27,103 nucleotides of DNA, from positions 1 through 27,103 of the forward strand of contig JBEKVE010000019.1 of the NCBI GenBank assembly GCA_049514335.1. Reading direction: 5' to 3'. Both the position numbers and the translations under genes were made by a program. The DNA comes from JBEKVE01 sp049514335. Its GTDB lineage: Bacteria; Actinomycetota; Acidimicrobiia; Acidimicrobiales; UBA8190. Shown one piece after another: positions 1-7,239 of the stretch. Positions within the stretch are counted from its first letter, which is position 1. Each line of letters opens with the position of its first letter. Under the pieces are notes generated by a model. The model did not search any database, had not been told where the DNA came from, and was given only the letters and a program-made list of their open reading frames with translations.

Positions 1-1
1 G

Positions 2-118
2 GGGCGTGCGGTGGTGATCCCGGGCTTCGCCAACCGGGTGGGGGCGCAACTCGGTCGCAACACCCCCCGCCGGGTCCTCCTGCCCCTGCTGGCCCGTCAG
101 CATCCCGCATTGCGCTGA
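2..118 (+). CDS. C-terminal fragment of a short-chain dehydrogenase/reductase (cut by window edge)
   Basis: The window opens inside a reading frame with no stop until TGA at 116-118, giving 38 residues that begin GRAVVIPGFANRV and end ARQHPALR. A 'G-(K/R)-AVVIPG-x-xN+' stretch followed by a basic, leucine-rich tail is typical of the extreme C-terminus of DltE-like short-chain dehydrogenases, after the Rossmann core. The catalytic part lies outside the window, so substrate cannot be judged. The gap to the next gene is 65 nt, and that gene seems to have its own promoter. The family call rests only on the short tail; the reading frame itself is clear. Confidence 0.5.
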   Translation, partial: GRAVVIPGFANRVGAQLGRNTPRRVLLPLLARQHPALR

Positions 119-171
119 CCGGCGTCATGAGCAGACGCTTCGTCACCCGGACCGAGCGAGACGGCCCGTAG

Positions 172-177
172 TAGCGT
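172..177 (+). promoter_or_regulatory. Predicted -10 element of a leaderless promoter
   Basis: TAGCGT fits the actinobacterial TANNNT -10 pattern and ends six bases before the A of the ATG at 184, so the transcript would begin at the start codon. This agrees with the absence of any Shine-Dalgarno-like sequence upstream of the gene. No convincing -35 is visible. Confidence 0.4.
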
Positions 178-183
178 CGCCCC

Positions 184-669
184 ATGACTCGAATCTCGTT
201 TCCCGAGCGGGGCTACGGCGAGCACGTCGACTGGGCGCTGCTGCGACCGGCCATGGCGGCGGGCATGGGCGCGCTGTCGGAGGCCGTCTACACCAACAGC
301 CGGCTGCCGGTGCGCGAACGCGAGGCGGCCCGGTGGACGATCGCTCTCATCAACGACTGCGTGGTGTGCCAGGACACGCGGGCGCGCGAAGGCGAGAAGG
401 CCGGTGCGGACGAGGGCTTCTACCGCGAGGTGGGCGACTGGCGCTCGAGCACGCTCCTGAGCGAGCGCGAGCGCCTGGCGGCGGAGTTCGCCCAGCGCTT
501 CGCCCTCGAGCACCAGGCCATGGACGACGACCTGTGGGATCGCCTGCACGGCGCGTTCAGCGACGACGAGCTCGCCGACCTGACCATGTGCTGCGGCATG
601 TTCCTCGGCCTCGGACGGGTGCTGGCTGTCATCGGCGTGCGCGCCCCGGAGGAACGCATCCTGGTGTGA
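184..669 (+). CDS. AhpD-like / carboxymuconolactone decarboxylase family protein
   Basis: This 161-residue, mostly helical protein carries a CxxC pair at Cys59 and Cys62 (INDCVVCQDTRA), the position of the redox-active cysteines in the AhpD-like fold. The flanking helix, RLPVREREAARWTIALIND, matches the family pattern 'L+..ER.+...A...'. AhpD proteins normally have ECxxCxxxH; here Asn-Asp precede the first Cys and Arg66 replaces the His, so peroxidase-partner activity is uncertain. A thiol-disulfide role is an inference from the family. The ATG at 184 is chosen because the protein aligns from there and a TANNNT box sits six bases upstream; no SD is present. The next gene is convergent, with a 58-nt gap. 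Confidence 0.75.
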   Translation: MTRISFPERGYGEHVDWALLRPAMAAGMGALSEAVYTNSRLPVREREAARWTIALINDCVVCQDTRAREGEKAGADEGFYREVGDWRSSTLLSERERLAAEFAQRFALEHQAMDDDLWDRLHGAFSDDELADLTMCCGMFLGLGRVLAVIGVRAPEERILV

Positions 670-727
670 CACCGGCCGTGCCCGCCGGCGGCCCACGGAC
701 CGCAGCGGATGGCCGACGACGCCAGCG

Positions 728-1717
728 TCAGAAGTGCCCCAGCACGGGGTGCGGGACGTAGAGCTCCTCCAGCCGTGTCATCTCGTCGGAGCTGAGCGTC
801 AGCTCCTCGGCGGCCAAGGCGTCGAGCAGGTGGTCGACCTTGGTGGCGCCCACGATGGGGGCCGTCACCCCCGGGCGGTGCAGCAACCACGCCAGCGCGA
901 TCTGGGCGGCCGGGACGCCACGAACGGCGGCCACCTCGGCCACCCGGTCCACGACGTCGAAGTCCGAGGGCTGGGCGTAGAGATAGTCCGTGAACGGGTC
1001 CGACCCGGCCCGGGTGGTGCGGCGCTCGCCGTCGCGGCTGCGGTTGCCGGTGAGCACCCCGCGGGCCAGGGGACTCCACGGGATGACCCCGATCCCCTGG
1101 TCGATGCACTGGGGGATCATCTCGCGCTCCTCCTCTCGGTAGAGGAGGTTGTAGTGGGGCTGCATCGACACGAAGCGGGTCCAGCCGTTTCGCTCGGCCA
1201 CGTGCTGCGCCTTGGCGAACTGCCAGGAGAACATGCTGCTGGCGCCGATGTAACGCGCCTTGCCCGCCCGCACCACGTCGTGCAGGGCACTCATCGTCTC
1301 CTCGATGGGCGTCCGGTTGTCCCAACGGTGGATCTGGTAGAGATCGACGTAGTCCATGCCCAGGCGCGCCAGGGATGCGTCGATGGCCGACAGCACGTGC
1401 TTGCGCGACAGGCCACCACCGTTCTCGCCCGGTGTCACGGGCATGAAGACCTTGGTGGCCACCACCACCTCGTCGCGGGTCAGGAACTTCGGCAGCAGAC
1501 GCCCGGTCGCCACCTCACTGGCGCCGCCGGAGTAGGTGTCGGCGGTGTCGAAGAAGGTCACACCCCCCTCGACGGCAGCGCGCACGATGGGCTCGGCGGC
1601 GTCCTCGTCGAGGACCCACGCCCGCTCGCTGTCGTTGCCGAAGCTCATCATGCCGAGGCACACCCGCGACACCCGCAGCCCGGTCCCGCCGAGGTTGACG
1701 TACTCCATGGCCCGCAC
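728..1717 (-). CDS. Aldo/keto reductase
   Basis: This 329-residue protein is a full-length (beta/alpha)8 NAD(P)H-dependent oxidoreductase. The catalytic tetrad is visible: Asp57 and Tyr62 in FFDTADTYSGG, Lys89 in VVVATKVF and His130 in LYQIHRWD. The C-terminal part carries the cofactor-side motif around APIVGATKVDHLLDAL. It resembles the YhdN/Tas-like aldo/keto reductases of unknown physiological carbonyl substrate. The start is either GTG 1717 or ATG 1708 (MEYVNLGGTGLRVSR); AAAGG lies 2 nt before the GTG and 11 nt before the ATG, so the ATG may be the true start. It is on the same strand as the MetE-like gene but 113 nt downstream, with a TAAGGT box (1761-1766) and a hairpin between, so it is probably transcribed separately. 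Confidence 0.9.
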   Translation of the reverse strand: MRAMEYVNLGGTGLRVSRVCLGMMSFGNDSERAWVLDEDAAEPIVRAAVEGGVTFFDTADTYSGGASEVATGRLLPKFLTRDEVVVATKVFMPVTPGENGGGLSRKHVLSAIDASLARLGMDYVDLYQIHRWDNRTPIEETMSALHDVVRAGKARYIGASSMFSWQFAKAQHVAERNGWTRFVSMQPHYNLLYREEEREMIPQCIDQGIGVIPWSPLARGVLTGNRSRDGERRTTRAGSDPFTDYLYAQPSDFDVVDRVAEVAAVRGVPAAQIALAWLLHRPGVTAPIVGATKVDHLLDALAAEELTLSSDEMTRLEELYVPHPVLGHF

Positions 1718-1734
1718 CGCCTTTCGTTCTCGAC

Positions 1735-1755
1735 GCCACGCCGCCGTGGTGTGGC
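1735..1755 (-). other. Hairpin in the leader of the aldo/keto reductase gene
   Basis: GCCACGCC and GGTGTGGC form an 8-bp stem (one G-T pair) around a 5-nt loop. On the minus strand it lies between the MetE-like stop and the reductase start, downstream of a TAAGGT box at 1761-1766. No T-run follows, so it could be leader structure or a weak terminator of the upstream operon. Confidence 0.3.
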
Positions 1756-1830
1756 GCCGACCTTACCGGCGGCCGCGCCTGTCCCCGCCGGGGCCGTGCG
1801 CGGCGGCGGTGACAGGACCGGGGCAGGCGG

Positions 1831-2979
1831 TCACGGGCCCCACAGCCGGGTTGTGGCCAGATCGGCGCCGGCCCGCAGGGCCCGGAGCTTCTCCCACACC
1901 ACCGACGGAGCGACGTCGCCGATACCGGCCGAGGTGTCGAAACCGCAATCGGTGCCGGCGATCACCCGGGTGGGGTCGCCCACGGCGTTCACCACCCGCT
2001 CCAGGCGGTCGGCCACCACCTCGGGGTGCTCGACGTAATTGGTGGTGGTGTCGATCACGCCCGCCACGAGCGCCATGTCCGGGGGGAGCGGATCTCGGGC
2101 GAAGCACCGGTACTCGTGGGCGTGGCGGGGATTGGCCATGGACACCACGAGCGCCCCCACGCGGGCGCGGTACAGCCGGGGCAGCAGCTCCTCGAGGGGG
2201 ACGTCCCGGGTGTGGGGGCCCTCGTAGTTACCCCAGCACACGTGGAGGCGCACCTGCTCGGGGGCGACGCCCTCGAGGGCGCCGTTGAGCGCCGACACGA
2301 CCATGTCCACCCAGGACAGGAAGTCCGCCAGGGGTCGGTCGGCGAACAGGGTGTGGCGCTCGAGCGCCAGGTCGGGCGCGTCGATCTGGAGCAGCAGCCC
2401 GTGGTCGACCACGGCCCGGTACTCCACGCGCAGGGCGGCGGCCACGGCCAGCACGTACTGCTCGAGCGACCGGTAGTGCCTGTTCTCCATGGCGGCGGCC
2501 ACGATGCCGGGCGAGGCCGCCGTCATGAAGGTCTCGGCGAACGGTGCACCTGCCACCAGGGCGCACTCGGCGTCGACCTCGGTGGTGTCCCGGTATGTGA
2601 CGTCCCCGGCGGCGGCCGCGGCAGCCATGAGGTTCACCTGCCGCCGGAGATGGCGGGGCACCACGAGGTCGAGGAAGTCGGGGTGGTCGAGCAGGTCGCG
2701 CATGGCGGGGCGGCTGCTCGTGCCGTCGAATCCGGTCATGCGGTGTCGCACGTAGGTGAAGAAGCTCTCGCGGGCCTGCTCACCGTCGTTGCCCACGTCG
2801 ATGCCGGCCTCGACCTGGGCCGCCACCACGGCGGCCGTGGCCGCCTCGACCTCGGTGCGCAACAGCACGGGGTCGACGGCCTCGCCCCGGCTGCGCCGGC
2901 CGTGCAGCGCGGCCAAAGCCTGCGGCCGGGGCAGGCTGCCGGCGTGGGTGGTGAGGATGCGGTCCTGGCTGCGCAACAC
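1831..2979 (-). CDS. MetE C-terminal-domain-like (cobalamin-independent methionine synthase family) protein
   Basis: The 382-residue product matches the family of short proteins equivalent to the C-terminal catalytic barrel of MetE. It opens with ILTTHAGSLPRP, carries the zinc-site His246-x-Cys248 (RLHVCWGNYEGPH) and the late Cys345 (AGTDCGFDT). In MetE the fourth ligand is a Glu about 22 residues after the first Cys; here that stretch reads LVVSMANPRHAHEY, with Ser/Met at the expected place and Glu289 a few residues later, so the fourth ligand is unclear. MetE transfers a methyl group from a folate to homocysteine; short homologues often use other methyl donors, and none can be named here. 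The GTG start is 2 nt beyond the VOC stop, so it should be co-transcribed and translationally coupled. Confidence 0.8.
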   Translation of the reverse strand: MLRSQDRILTTHAGSLPRPQALAALHGRRSRGEAVDPVLLRTEVEAATAAVVAAQVEAGIDVGNDGEQARESFFTYVRHRMTGFDGTSSRPAMRDLLDHPDFLDLVVPRHLRRQVNLMAAAAAAGDVTYRDTTEVDAECALVAGAPFAETFMTAASPGIVAAAMENRHYRSLEQYVLAVAAALRVEYRAVVDHGLLLQIDAPDLALERHTLFADRPLADFLSWVDMVVSALNGALEGVAPEQVRLHVCWGNYEGPHTRDVPLEELLPRLYRARVGALVVSMANPRHAHEYRCFARDPLPPDMALVAGVIDTTTNYVEHPEVVADRLERVVNAVGDPTRVIAGTDCGFDTSAGIGDVAPSVVWEKLRALRAGADLATTRLWGP

Positions 2980-2981
2980 CG

Positions 2982-3440
2982 CTACCGCCCTCCGCCCCCG
3001 GCCGCCGACGTGTCGATCAGCTCGACCAGGACGCCGTCGGGGTCGAGCACGGTGGCCATCGCCACCGACCCGGCCGGACCGGGTTGCTCGATGCGGCGCA
3101 CGTCTCGGTGGCCGAGGCGGGCGAGACGGTCGAGCACCGGGCCGAGCTCCACGAAGAACGACAACAGGAAGAAGCCTTGTCGCGGCGCCGCGGGCGCCGG
3201 GCCCGGTTCGAGCGCGCCATCGAAGGACACCAGCTCGACGACGCCGGCGTCGGGATGCGCCGGGTCCCCGAGGAAGACCGAGCGCAGCGTGGTGGACGGG
3301 GCGCCGAACAACGCCGGCCAGTCACCGGCGAACTCGTGGTCCATGAGCACCTGCAGGCCGATGCCGTCTCGGTAGAAGCGCATGCTGGCTTCGGCGTCGG
3401 CCGGGCAGATGGCGCTGTGGTGGACGCGGGCAGCGGTCAC
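2982..3440 (-). CDS. VOC superfamily (glyoxalase/dioxygenase-like) protein
   Basis: This roughly 152-residue protein shows two beta-alpha-beta-beta-beta modules of the vicinal-oxygen-chelate fold. The first begins ARVHHSAICPADAEASMRFY and ends GVVELVSFDG; the second has a VATVLDPDGVLVELID-like strand. The first-module His and the Glu residues in VVELVSF and VLVELID are in the usual metal-ligand positions. VOC proteins include glyoxalases, epimerases and dioxygenases, and the substrate cannot be told from sequence. I chose the GTG at 3440 because it overlaps the stop of the upstream SDR gene as GTGA; a start at 3476 in the same frame would overlap the SDR gene by 40 nt and add a poorly conserved N-terminus. 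Confidence 0.8.
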   Translation of the reverse strand: MTAARVHHSAICPADAEASMRFYRDGIGLQVLMDHEFAGDWPALFGAPSTTLRSVFLGDPAHPDAGVVELVSFDGALEPGPAPAAPRQGFFLLSFFVELGPVLDRLARLGHRDVRRIEQPGPAGSVAMATVLDPDGVLVELIDTSAAGGGGR

Positions 3441-4183
3441 GGCCCCAGGCTCTCGGCCGGGTCGATGGGGCTCCACAACGACACCCCGCCGTCGGCGGCG
3501 AGCACCTGGCCCGTCACCCAGTCGAGCCCGAGCATGGCCACGATGGCCTGGGCCACACCGTGCGCCGTCCCCACGTCACCCAGGGCGGCCCGCTCCGCCA
3601 CGCGCGCCCGGTACCCCGGCAGGCGCGTGGTGGAGGCGAACATGGGCGTGTCGGTCGTTCCCGGTGCGACGGCGTTCACCTTGATGCCGAACGGCCCGAG
3701 CTCACGGGCGGCCACCCGCACGAGCTCCGCCACACCGGCCTTGGACACGCTGTAGTGGCTCATCATGCGGTCGGCGAGAAAGCCCGAGATCGAGCTGACG
3801 GCCACGATGGCGCCCCCGCGGCCGCTCGTGACCATGGCCTTGCCCACCTCGCGCAGGCACACGAAGGTGCCCCGCAGGTTGACGCCGAGGACCCGGTCCC
3901 ACTCCTCGGTGCTGAGGTCGACGATCGCCCCGAACCCGCCCACGCCGGCGTTGAGCACGGCGATGTCGATGGGGCCGAGAGCGTCGTGCACCTGGGCCAC
4001 CGCCGACACCACCTGGGCCTCGTCGGCGATGTCGCACGGCAGCGCCAACGCGGCGGGACCGACCGGCTTCTGGACGTCGAGCACCGCCACCCGGGCACCG
4101 GCGGCGTGCAGCAGCTCCACGGTGGCGAGGCCGATCCCACTTGCCCCCCCGGTCACCAGCGCCGTCGTGCCGCTGAGCTCCAC
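3437..4183 (-). CDS. Short-chain dehydrogenase/reductase (SDR, classical type)
   Basis: A complete 248-residue classical SDR. The cofactor motif TGGASGIG spans residues 11-18, the NAG motif is at 78-80, the catalytic Ser is in AVSSISG near residue 131, and Tyr144-x3-Lys148 completes the active site. VLDV after the second strand suggests NAD(H), because an Asp follows the strand. The start GTG is preceded by a strong SD (GGGAGGAG at 4-6 nt). It lies 87 nt downstream of the exporter gene and overlaps the VOC gene by four bases, so SDR, VOC and MetE-like form one transcription unit. The alcohol or ketone substrate is unknown. Confidence 0.9.
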   Translation of the reverse strand: MELSGTTALVTGGASGIGLATVELLHAAGARVAVLDVQKPVGPAALALPCDIADEAQVVSAVAQVHDALGPIDIAVLNAGVGGFGAIVDLSTEEWDRVLGVNLRGTFVCLREVGKAMVTSGRGGAIVAVSSISGFLADRMMSHYSVSKAGVAELVRVAARELGPFGIKVNAVAPGTTDTPMFASTTRLPGYRARVAERAALGDVGTAHGVAQAIVAMLGLDWVTGQVLAADGGVSLWSPIDPAESLGP

Positions 4184-4270
4184 CGCTCCTCCCTCTCCGG
4201 ACTCCGGGACCCGCCGATGATCGGAAGGAACCGCCCGAAGCCTTGCACCTCACCCCGCCGGATGGGGCCG

Positions 4271-5926
4271 TCAGCTCTCCGAGCCGTCCTCTGTGTGCCC
4301 GGCGCCGACGGCGAGGTCGGAGGTGGCCGTGGCAGTGACGGCGGCCGCACCCACGAGCGGCGCCGGGCGGGCGGCGGGGACCGACACCGGGGGCTGCAGC
4401 GCGCCGGCGAGCGGGACCTCCTTCAGCAGCAGGGCGCACACGAACGCCAGGCCGGCGATGGGGATGCCGACGGTGAACACCACGTGCAGCGAGTGCACGA
4501 AGGCCTCCGACACCCCGGCGCGCGCCGGACCGGGCAGGGCGCGGAACTGCGTCGGCGTGATGGTGAACGCCTTGGACAGGCTCAGCGAGGTCCCGCGGGG
4601 CACGAGGCGCGGCAGCCAGTACCCCAACCGCCCCACCAGGATCGTCCCGAGCAGCGCCGACCCACAAGCGGCACCGATGTTCCGGAAGAAGCTCACCGAG
4701 GAGGTGGCGCTGCCGATGTCGCGGCGCTCCACGGCGTTCTGCACGGCTACGACCACGATCTGCAGCGTCATGCCCATGCCGACGCCGAACACCACCATGT
4801 AGACGCTGGCCACCCCGAGCGAGGTGTGCGCCCCCAGGCGGCTCAGCAACCACATGCCGATGGCCATGAGGGCGGTGCCCATCACCGGGAAGGCCTTGTA
4901 GCGGCCGAAGCGGGTGACGAGGCGCCCCGAGCCGATGGAGGTGGTCAGCATGCCCGCCATGAGCGGGAGGAGCAGGACCCCCGAGCGCTCTGCCGACTCG
5001 CCGTCGACGAGCTGGAGGTACACGGGGATGTAGATGATGGCGGCGAACATGGTGGCGGTGACGAAGAACGTCGTGCCGAGCGCCGCTCGGACGACCCCCT
5101 TGGCGAACACGTGCGGAGGGAAGATCGGCTCGGGAGCGCGCCGTTCCCACCACACCACCACCCCTGTCATGGCCACCGACAGCGCCAACAGACAGATGAT
5201 CACGGGAGACGACCAGGCGAAGGTCACGCCACCCCACACCGTGACGAGGAGCAGCGGTGTCACCGCCATGACCGTGAGGCCCACGCCGGCATAGTCGATC
5301 GGGGCCTTGGCGCGCGTCGGCCGAGGCAGTCGCAGCACCGCGCTGGTGATGACGAGGGCGAGGATCCCGACAGGGACGTTGATGTAGAAGATCCACCGCC
5401 ACGACAGGGTGTCGGTCAGGAACCCACCCGCCAGCGGGCCTCCGATGCTGGCAAAGGCGAACACTGCACCGAAGTACCCCTGGTACCGCCCTCGCTCCCG
5501 GGGGCTCACGATGTCCCCGACGATGGCCATGGCGAGCGCCATGAGCCCACCACCCCCGAGGCCCTGCACAGCCCGGAAGGCAATGAGCTCGTCCATGTTC
5601 TGCGCCAGGCCCGACAGGGCCGAGCCGATGAGGAAGATGACGATGGCGACCTGGAAGACGTGCTTGCGCCCGAAGAGGTCGGAGATCTTGCCGTACAGAG
5701 GGGTGGAGAGCGTGGTGGTGAGCAGGTAGGCGGTGACCACCCATGACAGGTGGTTGAGCCCGTGCAGATCACCGACGATGGTGGGGAGGGCGGTGGTGAC
5801 GATCGTCTGGTCGAGCGCGGCGAGCATCATCCCGAGCATGAGCCCGCTCAGCACCACCAGCACCTGGCGGTGCGTCAGCCCACCACTGGTCTGGTCCTCG
5901 GGGATGGTGGCACGCAGCTCGGACAT
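4271..5926 (-). CDS. MFS exporter, DHA2 / EmrB-QacA type
   Basis: The 551-residue membrane protein fits the 14-transmembrane drug:H+ antiporter-2 family in length and motifs. Motif D1 is LDQTIVTTALPTI (residues 38-50), motif A is GKISDLFGRK (79-88) in the loop after TM2, and motif C is GPLAGGF (163-169) in TM5, a marker of antiporters. The C-terminal tail of about 30 residues is Ala/Pro-rich and cytoplasmic. It probably exports a hydrophobic or cationic compound; the substrate is unknown. A TAACCT box at 5936-5941 lies 9 nt before the ATG, hinting at an almost leaderless transcript. The SDR-VOC-MetE-like genes follow on the same strand after 87 nt, so a link is possible but not shown. Confidence 0.9.
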   Translation of the reverse strand: MSELRATIPEDQTSGGLTHRQVLVVLSGLMLGMMLAALDQTIVTTALPTIVGDLHGLNHLSWVVTAYLLTTTLSTPLYGKISDLFGRKHVFQVAIVIFLIGSALSGLAQNMDELIAFRAVQGLGGGGLMALAMAIVGDIVSPRERGRYQGYFGAVFAFASIGGPLAGGFLTDTLSWRWIFYINVPVGILALVITSAVLRLPRPTRAKAPIDYAGVGLTVMAVTPLLLVTVWGGVTFAWSSPVIICLLALSVAMTGVVVWWERRAPEPIFPPHVFAKGVVRAALGTTFFVTATMFAAIIYIPVYLQLVDGESAERSGVLLLPLMAGMLTTSIGSGRLVTRFGRYKAFPVMGTALMAIGMWLLSRLGAHTSLGVASVYMVVFGVGMGMTLQIVVVAVQNAVERRDIGSATSSVSFFRNIGAACGSALLGTILVGRLGYWLPRLVPRGTSLSLSKAFTITPTQFRALPGPARAGVSEAFVHSLHVVFTVGIPIAGLAFVCALLLKEVPLAGALQPPVSVPAARPAPLVGAAAVTATATSDLAVGAGHTEDGSES

Positions 5927-5979
5927 GCCCCGATGAGGTTACCGGTCGGCGGCCGGGCCGCTGACGGCCCGGCTGGCGA

Positions 5980-6630
5980 TCACGCCGGGGCGCAGGCCTC
6001 GCGCTCGTCGAGGAAGGACCACCACGCCGTGGCGGCCGACGTGGCGGCGTCGACGACCGTGGCCGGGTCGGGCCCGAGCGCAGCGATGGCGTCGACGAGC
6101 CAGGCGCCGTGGGCCTCTTCGGCGCCGGCGTGGACGTCCCAGAAGCGCGTGCCGTCGGCGTCCACGCCGTAGCGGGCCCGCAGCCCGTCGGCCTTGGAAG
6201 CGGCGATCTCCGATGCCTGCACCTCGTAGGCGGCCAGGGCAGCCAGGGCCGCCACCACGTCGCCGTCCTCCGACGTCGACGCGTACACACCGAGCAGTGC
6301 AGTGGTGGCCGGCGATGCGTCGGCATCCACGGGCGCGCCGACGGCGGCGGCGAACGCCTCGAACAGCTCCACGTGGGGAGCGGGGTTGGTCCGCTCGTCG
6401 TCGAGGTTCGCCTCCACGAGACGTCGGGCCTGGGGCTGCTCGGTGCGCTCGGCGATGTGCTCCAGGACACCGGGAAGGGCGCGCTCGAAGTGGCGGTACT
6501 GCGCGGCGTACGCGGCCAGCTCGTCGCGTCCGAGCGTCCCCGCCTCCCAGCGGCGGTAGAAGGGATGGTCGAGCAGGCGGCGGTCCCGAAGCACCTCCGC
6601 CAGCAGGGTGTCGATCTGGGTGGTCAGCAT
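5980..6630 (-). CDS. Haem-oxygenase-fold diiron protein, CADD/TenA/PqqC-like; possible self-sacrificing p-aminobenzoate synthase
   Basis: A 216-residue all-helical protein. Six likely metal ligands are present with the spacing remembered for Chlamydia CADD: Glu79 and His86 (7 apart), Glu136, and His167/Glu171/His174 (4 and 3 apart). Equally striking, Tyr25 lies 54 residues before the first Glu, Tyr135 lies just before Glu136, and Lys146 lies ten after it, matching CADD Tyr27, Tyr141 and Lys152. CADD consumes its own Tyr27 side chain and Lys152 nitrogen to make p-aminobenzoate for folate. TenA thiaminases use a catalytic Cys, and I see no equivalent. The function here is inferred from residue spacing only. 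It is divergent from the Tat-protein gene, with a predicted leaderless promoter. Confidence 0.75.
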   Translation of the reverse strand: MLTTQIDTLLAEVLRDRRLLDHPFYRRWEAGTLGRDELAAYAAQYRHFERALPGVLEHIAERTEQPQARRLVEANLDDERTNPAPHVELFEAFAAAVGAPVDADASPATTALLGVYASTSEDGDVVAALAALAAYEVQASEIAASKADGLRARYGVDADGTRFWDVHAGAEEAHGAWLVDAIAALGPDPATVVDAATSAATAWWSFLDEREACAPA

Positions 6631-6637
6631 GCGCCGG

Positions 6638-6667
6638 ATGCTAACCGGGCCCGGGGCCGATACCCAA
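6638..6667 (-). promoter_or_regulatory. Predicted leaderless promoter of the CADD-like gene
   Basis: Read on the minus strand, TTGGGT (6662-6667) and TAGCAT (6638-6643) are separated by 18 nt and form a plausible -35/-10 pair. The -10 fits TANNNT and ends seven bases before the ATG at 6630, so the transcript would start at or next to the start codon. No SD is present, in keeping with leaderless translation. Confidence 0.5.
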
Positions 6668-6685
6668 GATCCCGGTCCCCAAGAT
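6663..6685. repeat. Direct repeat CCCAAGAT x2, 15-bp period, in a divergent intergenic region
   Basis: CCCAAGAT occurs at 6663-6670 and 6678-6685. The first copy overlaps the predicted -35 of the CADD-like gene and the second runs into TTGACG at 6685-6690. Two copies spaced about one and a half helical turns could bind a regulator, but this is inference. Confidence 0.35.
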
Positions 6686-6692
6686 TGACGAA

Positions 6693-6702
6693 ATCGGCCG
6701 AT
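6693..6702. promoter_or_regulatory. Palindrome ATCGGCCGAT between divergent genes
   Basis: A perfect 10-bp palindrome, overlapping the further palindrome CCGATCGG (6698-6705). It lies just after a TTGACG sequence (6685-6690) that could be a -35 for the Tat-signal gene, although no good -10 follows. It may be an operator. Confidence 0.25.
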
Positions 6703-6771
6703 CGGTCATCCAGCAGCGGGCCGGCGCCGAACAACCCCCGATCGAACGACCGACGACACGGGGGTCCGAGC

Positions 6772-7074
6772 ATGGCCGGAGTCACCAGGCGCACGTTTCT
6801 CGGCAAAGGGTCGGTGGCAGTCGCCGCCGCCGGCGTTCTGGCTTCTGTGCCGGGGATCGGAGCACTGCTCAGTGCCGGGGAGAGCGAAGCTCCGGCCGTG
6901 GGCGCCGCTGATGCGTCGGTGGCCGCCGACGGCGCCAACGCGGCGCTGTCGGATCCGCTCGTGGCACAGGTTCGCGACGCCACTACCGGAGAGGTGAGCG
7001 TGTTCAGCGGGACGCGCGAGGTGGTGGTGCGTGACCCCGCCTTGGTGCGCTCCCTGCTGCGCGCCGCCCGCTGA
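6772..7074 (+). CDS. Small Tat-signal secreted protein
   Basis: This 100-residue protein starts MAGVTRRTFLGKGSVAV. TRRTFLGKG is a twin-arginine export motif, followed by a hydrophobic stretch (residues about 14-35) and an Ala-rich region that suits signal-peptide cleavage. The mature part is only about 55 residues and ends in a compact block (residues about 60-100: SDPLVAQVRDATTGEVSVF, then TREVVVRDPALVRSLLRAAR). No enzyme motif is visible. I believe similar short Tat proteins occur next to DUF4331 genes in other actinobacteria, which supports a joint role. The upstream in-frame extension is rejected because it runs through the divergent gene. The ATG has only a weak GGGGG-type SD. Confidence 0.75.
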   Translation: MAGVTRRTFLGKGSVAVAAAGVLASVPGIGALLSAGESEAPAVGAADASVAADGANAALSDPLVAQVRDATTGEVSVFSGTREVVVRDPALVRSLLRAAR

Positions 7075-7075
7075 C

Positions 7076-7205
7076 GTCCCACAACACCGGTCCGTCCCAC
7101 AGCACCAGTCCGTCCCACAGCACCAGTCCGTCCCGAGTACCAGTCCCGAGTACGAGTCCGTCCCGAGTACCAGTCCGTTTGGCACGACGAGTCCGTTTCG
7201 AAGCA
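7076..7205. repeat. Degenerate tandem repeat, GTCCGTCCC-type units of 13-18 bp
   Basis: About eight head-to-tail units follow the Tat-protein stop. Units at 7090-7107 and 7108-7125 are identical (18 bp). Those at 7126-7142 and 7156-7172 are identical (17 bp, ending GAGTACCA). 7143-7155 and 7076-7089 lack four bases (GTCC/GT), and 7173-7190 and 7191-7205 are more diverged, starting GTCCGTTT. The array fills almost the whole 165-bp gap up to the DUF4331 gene, leaving its SD intact. The length changes look like slippage. It could be a regulator-binding array or a neutral minisatellite. Confidence 0.8.
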
Positions 7206-7239
7206 GTCCCCCCAAACCAACGAGCAACTGGAGTGAGCC

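Noticed and set aside
3560..5746. Very long open frames on both strands (about 680-730 codons) across the SDR and exporter genes
   Set aside because: Their translations are Arg/His/Gly/Pro-rich with no motifs, as expected of shadow frames in very GC-rich DNA; the real genes in this stretch have complete family motifs.
7076..7205. CRISPR array
   Set aside because: Units are head to tail without spacers and vary in length from 13 to 18 bp; there are no cas genes.
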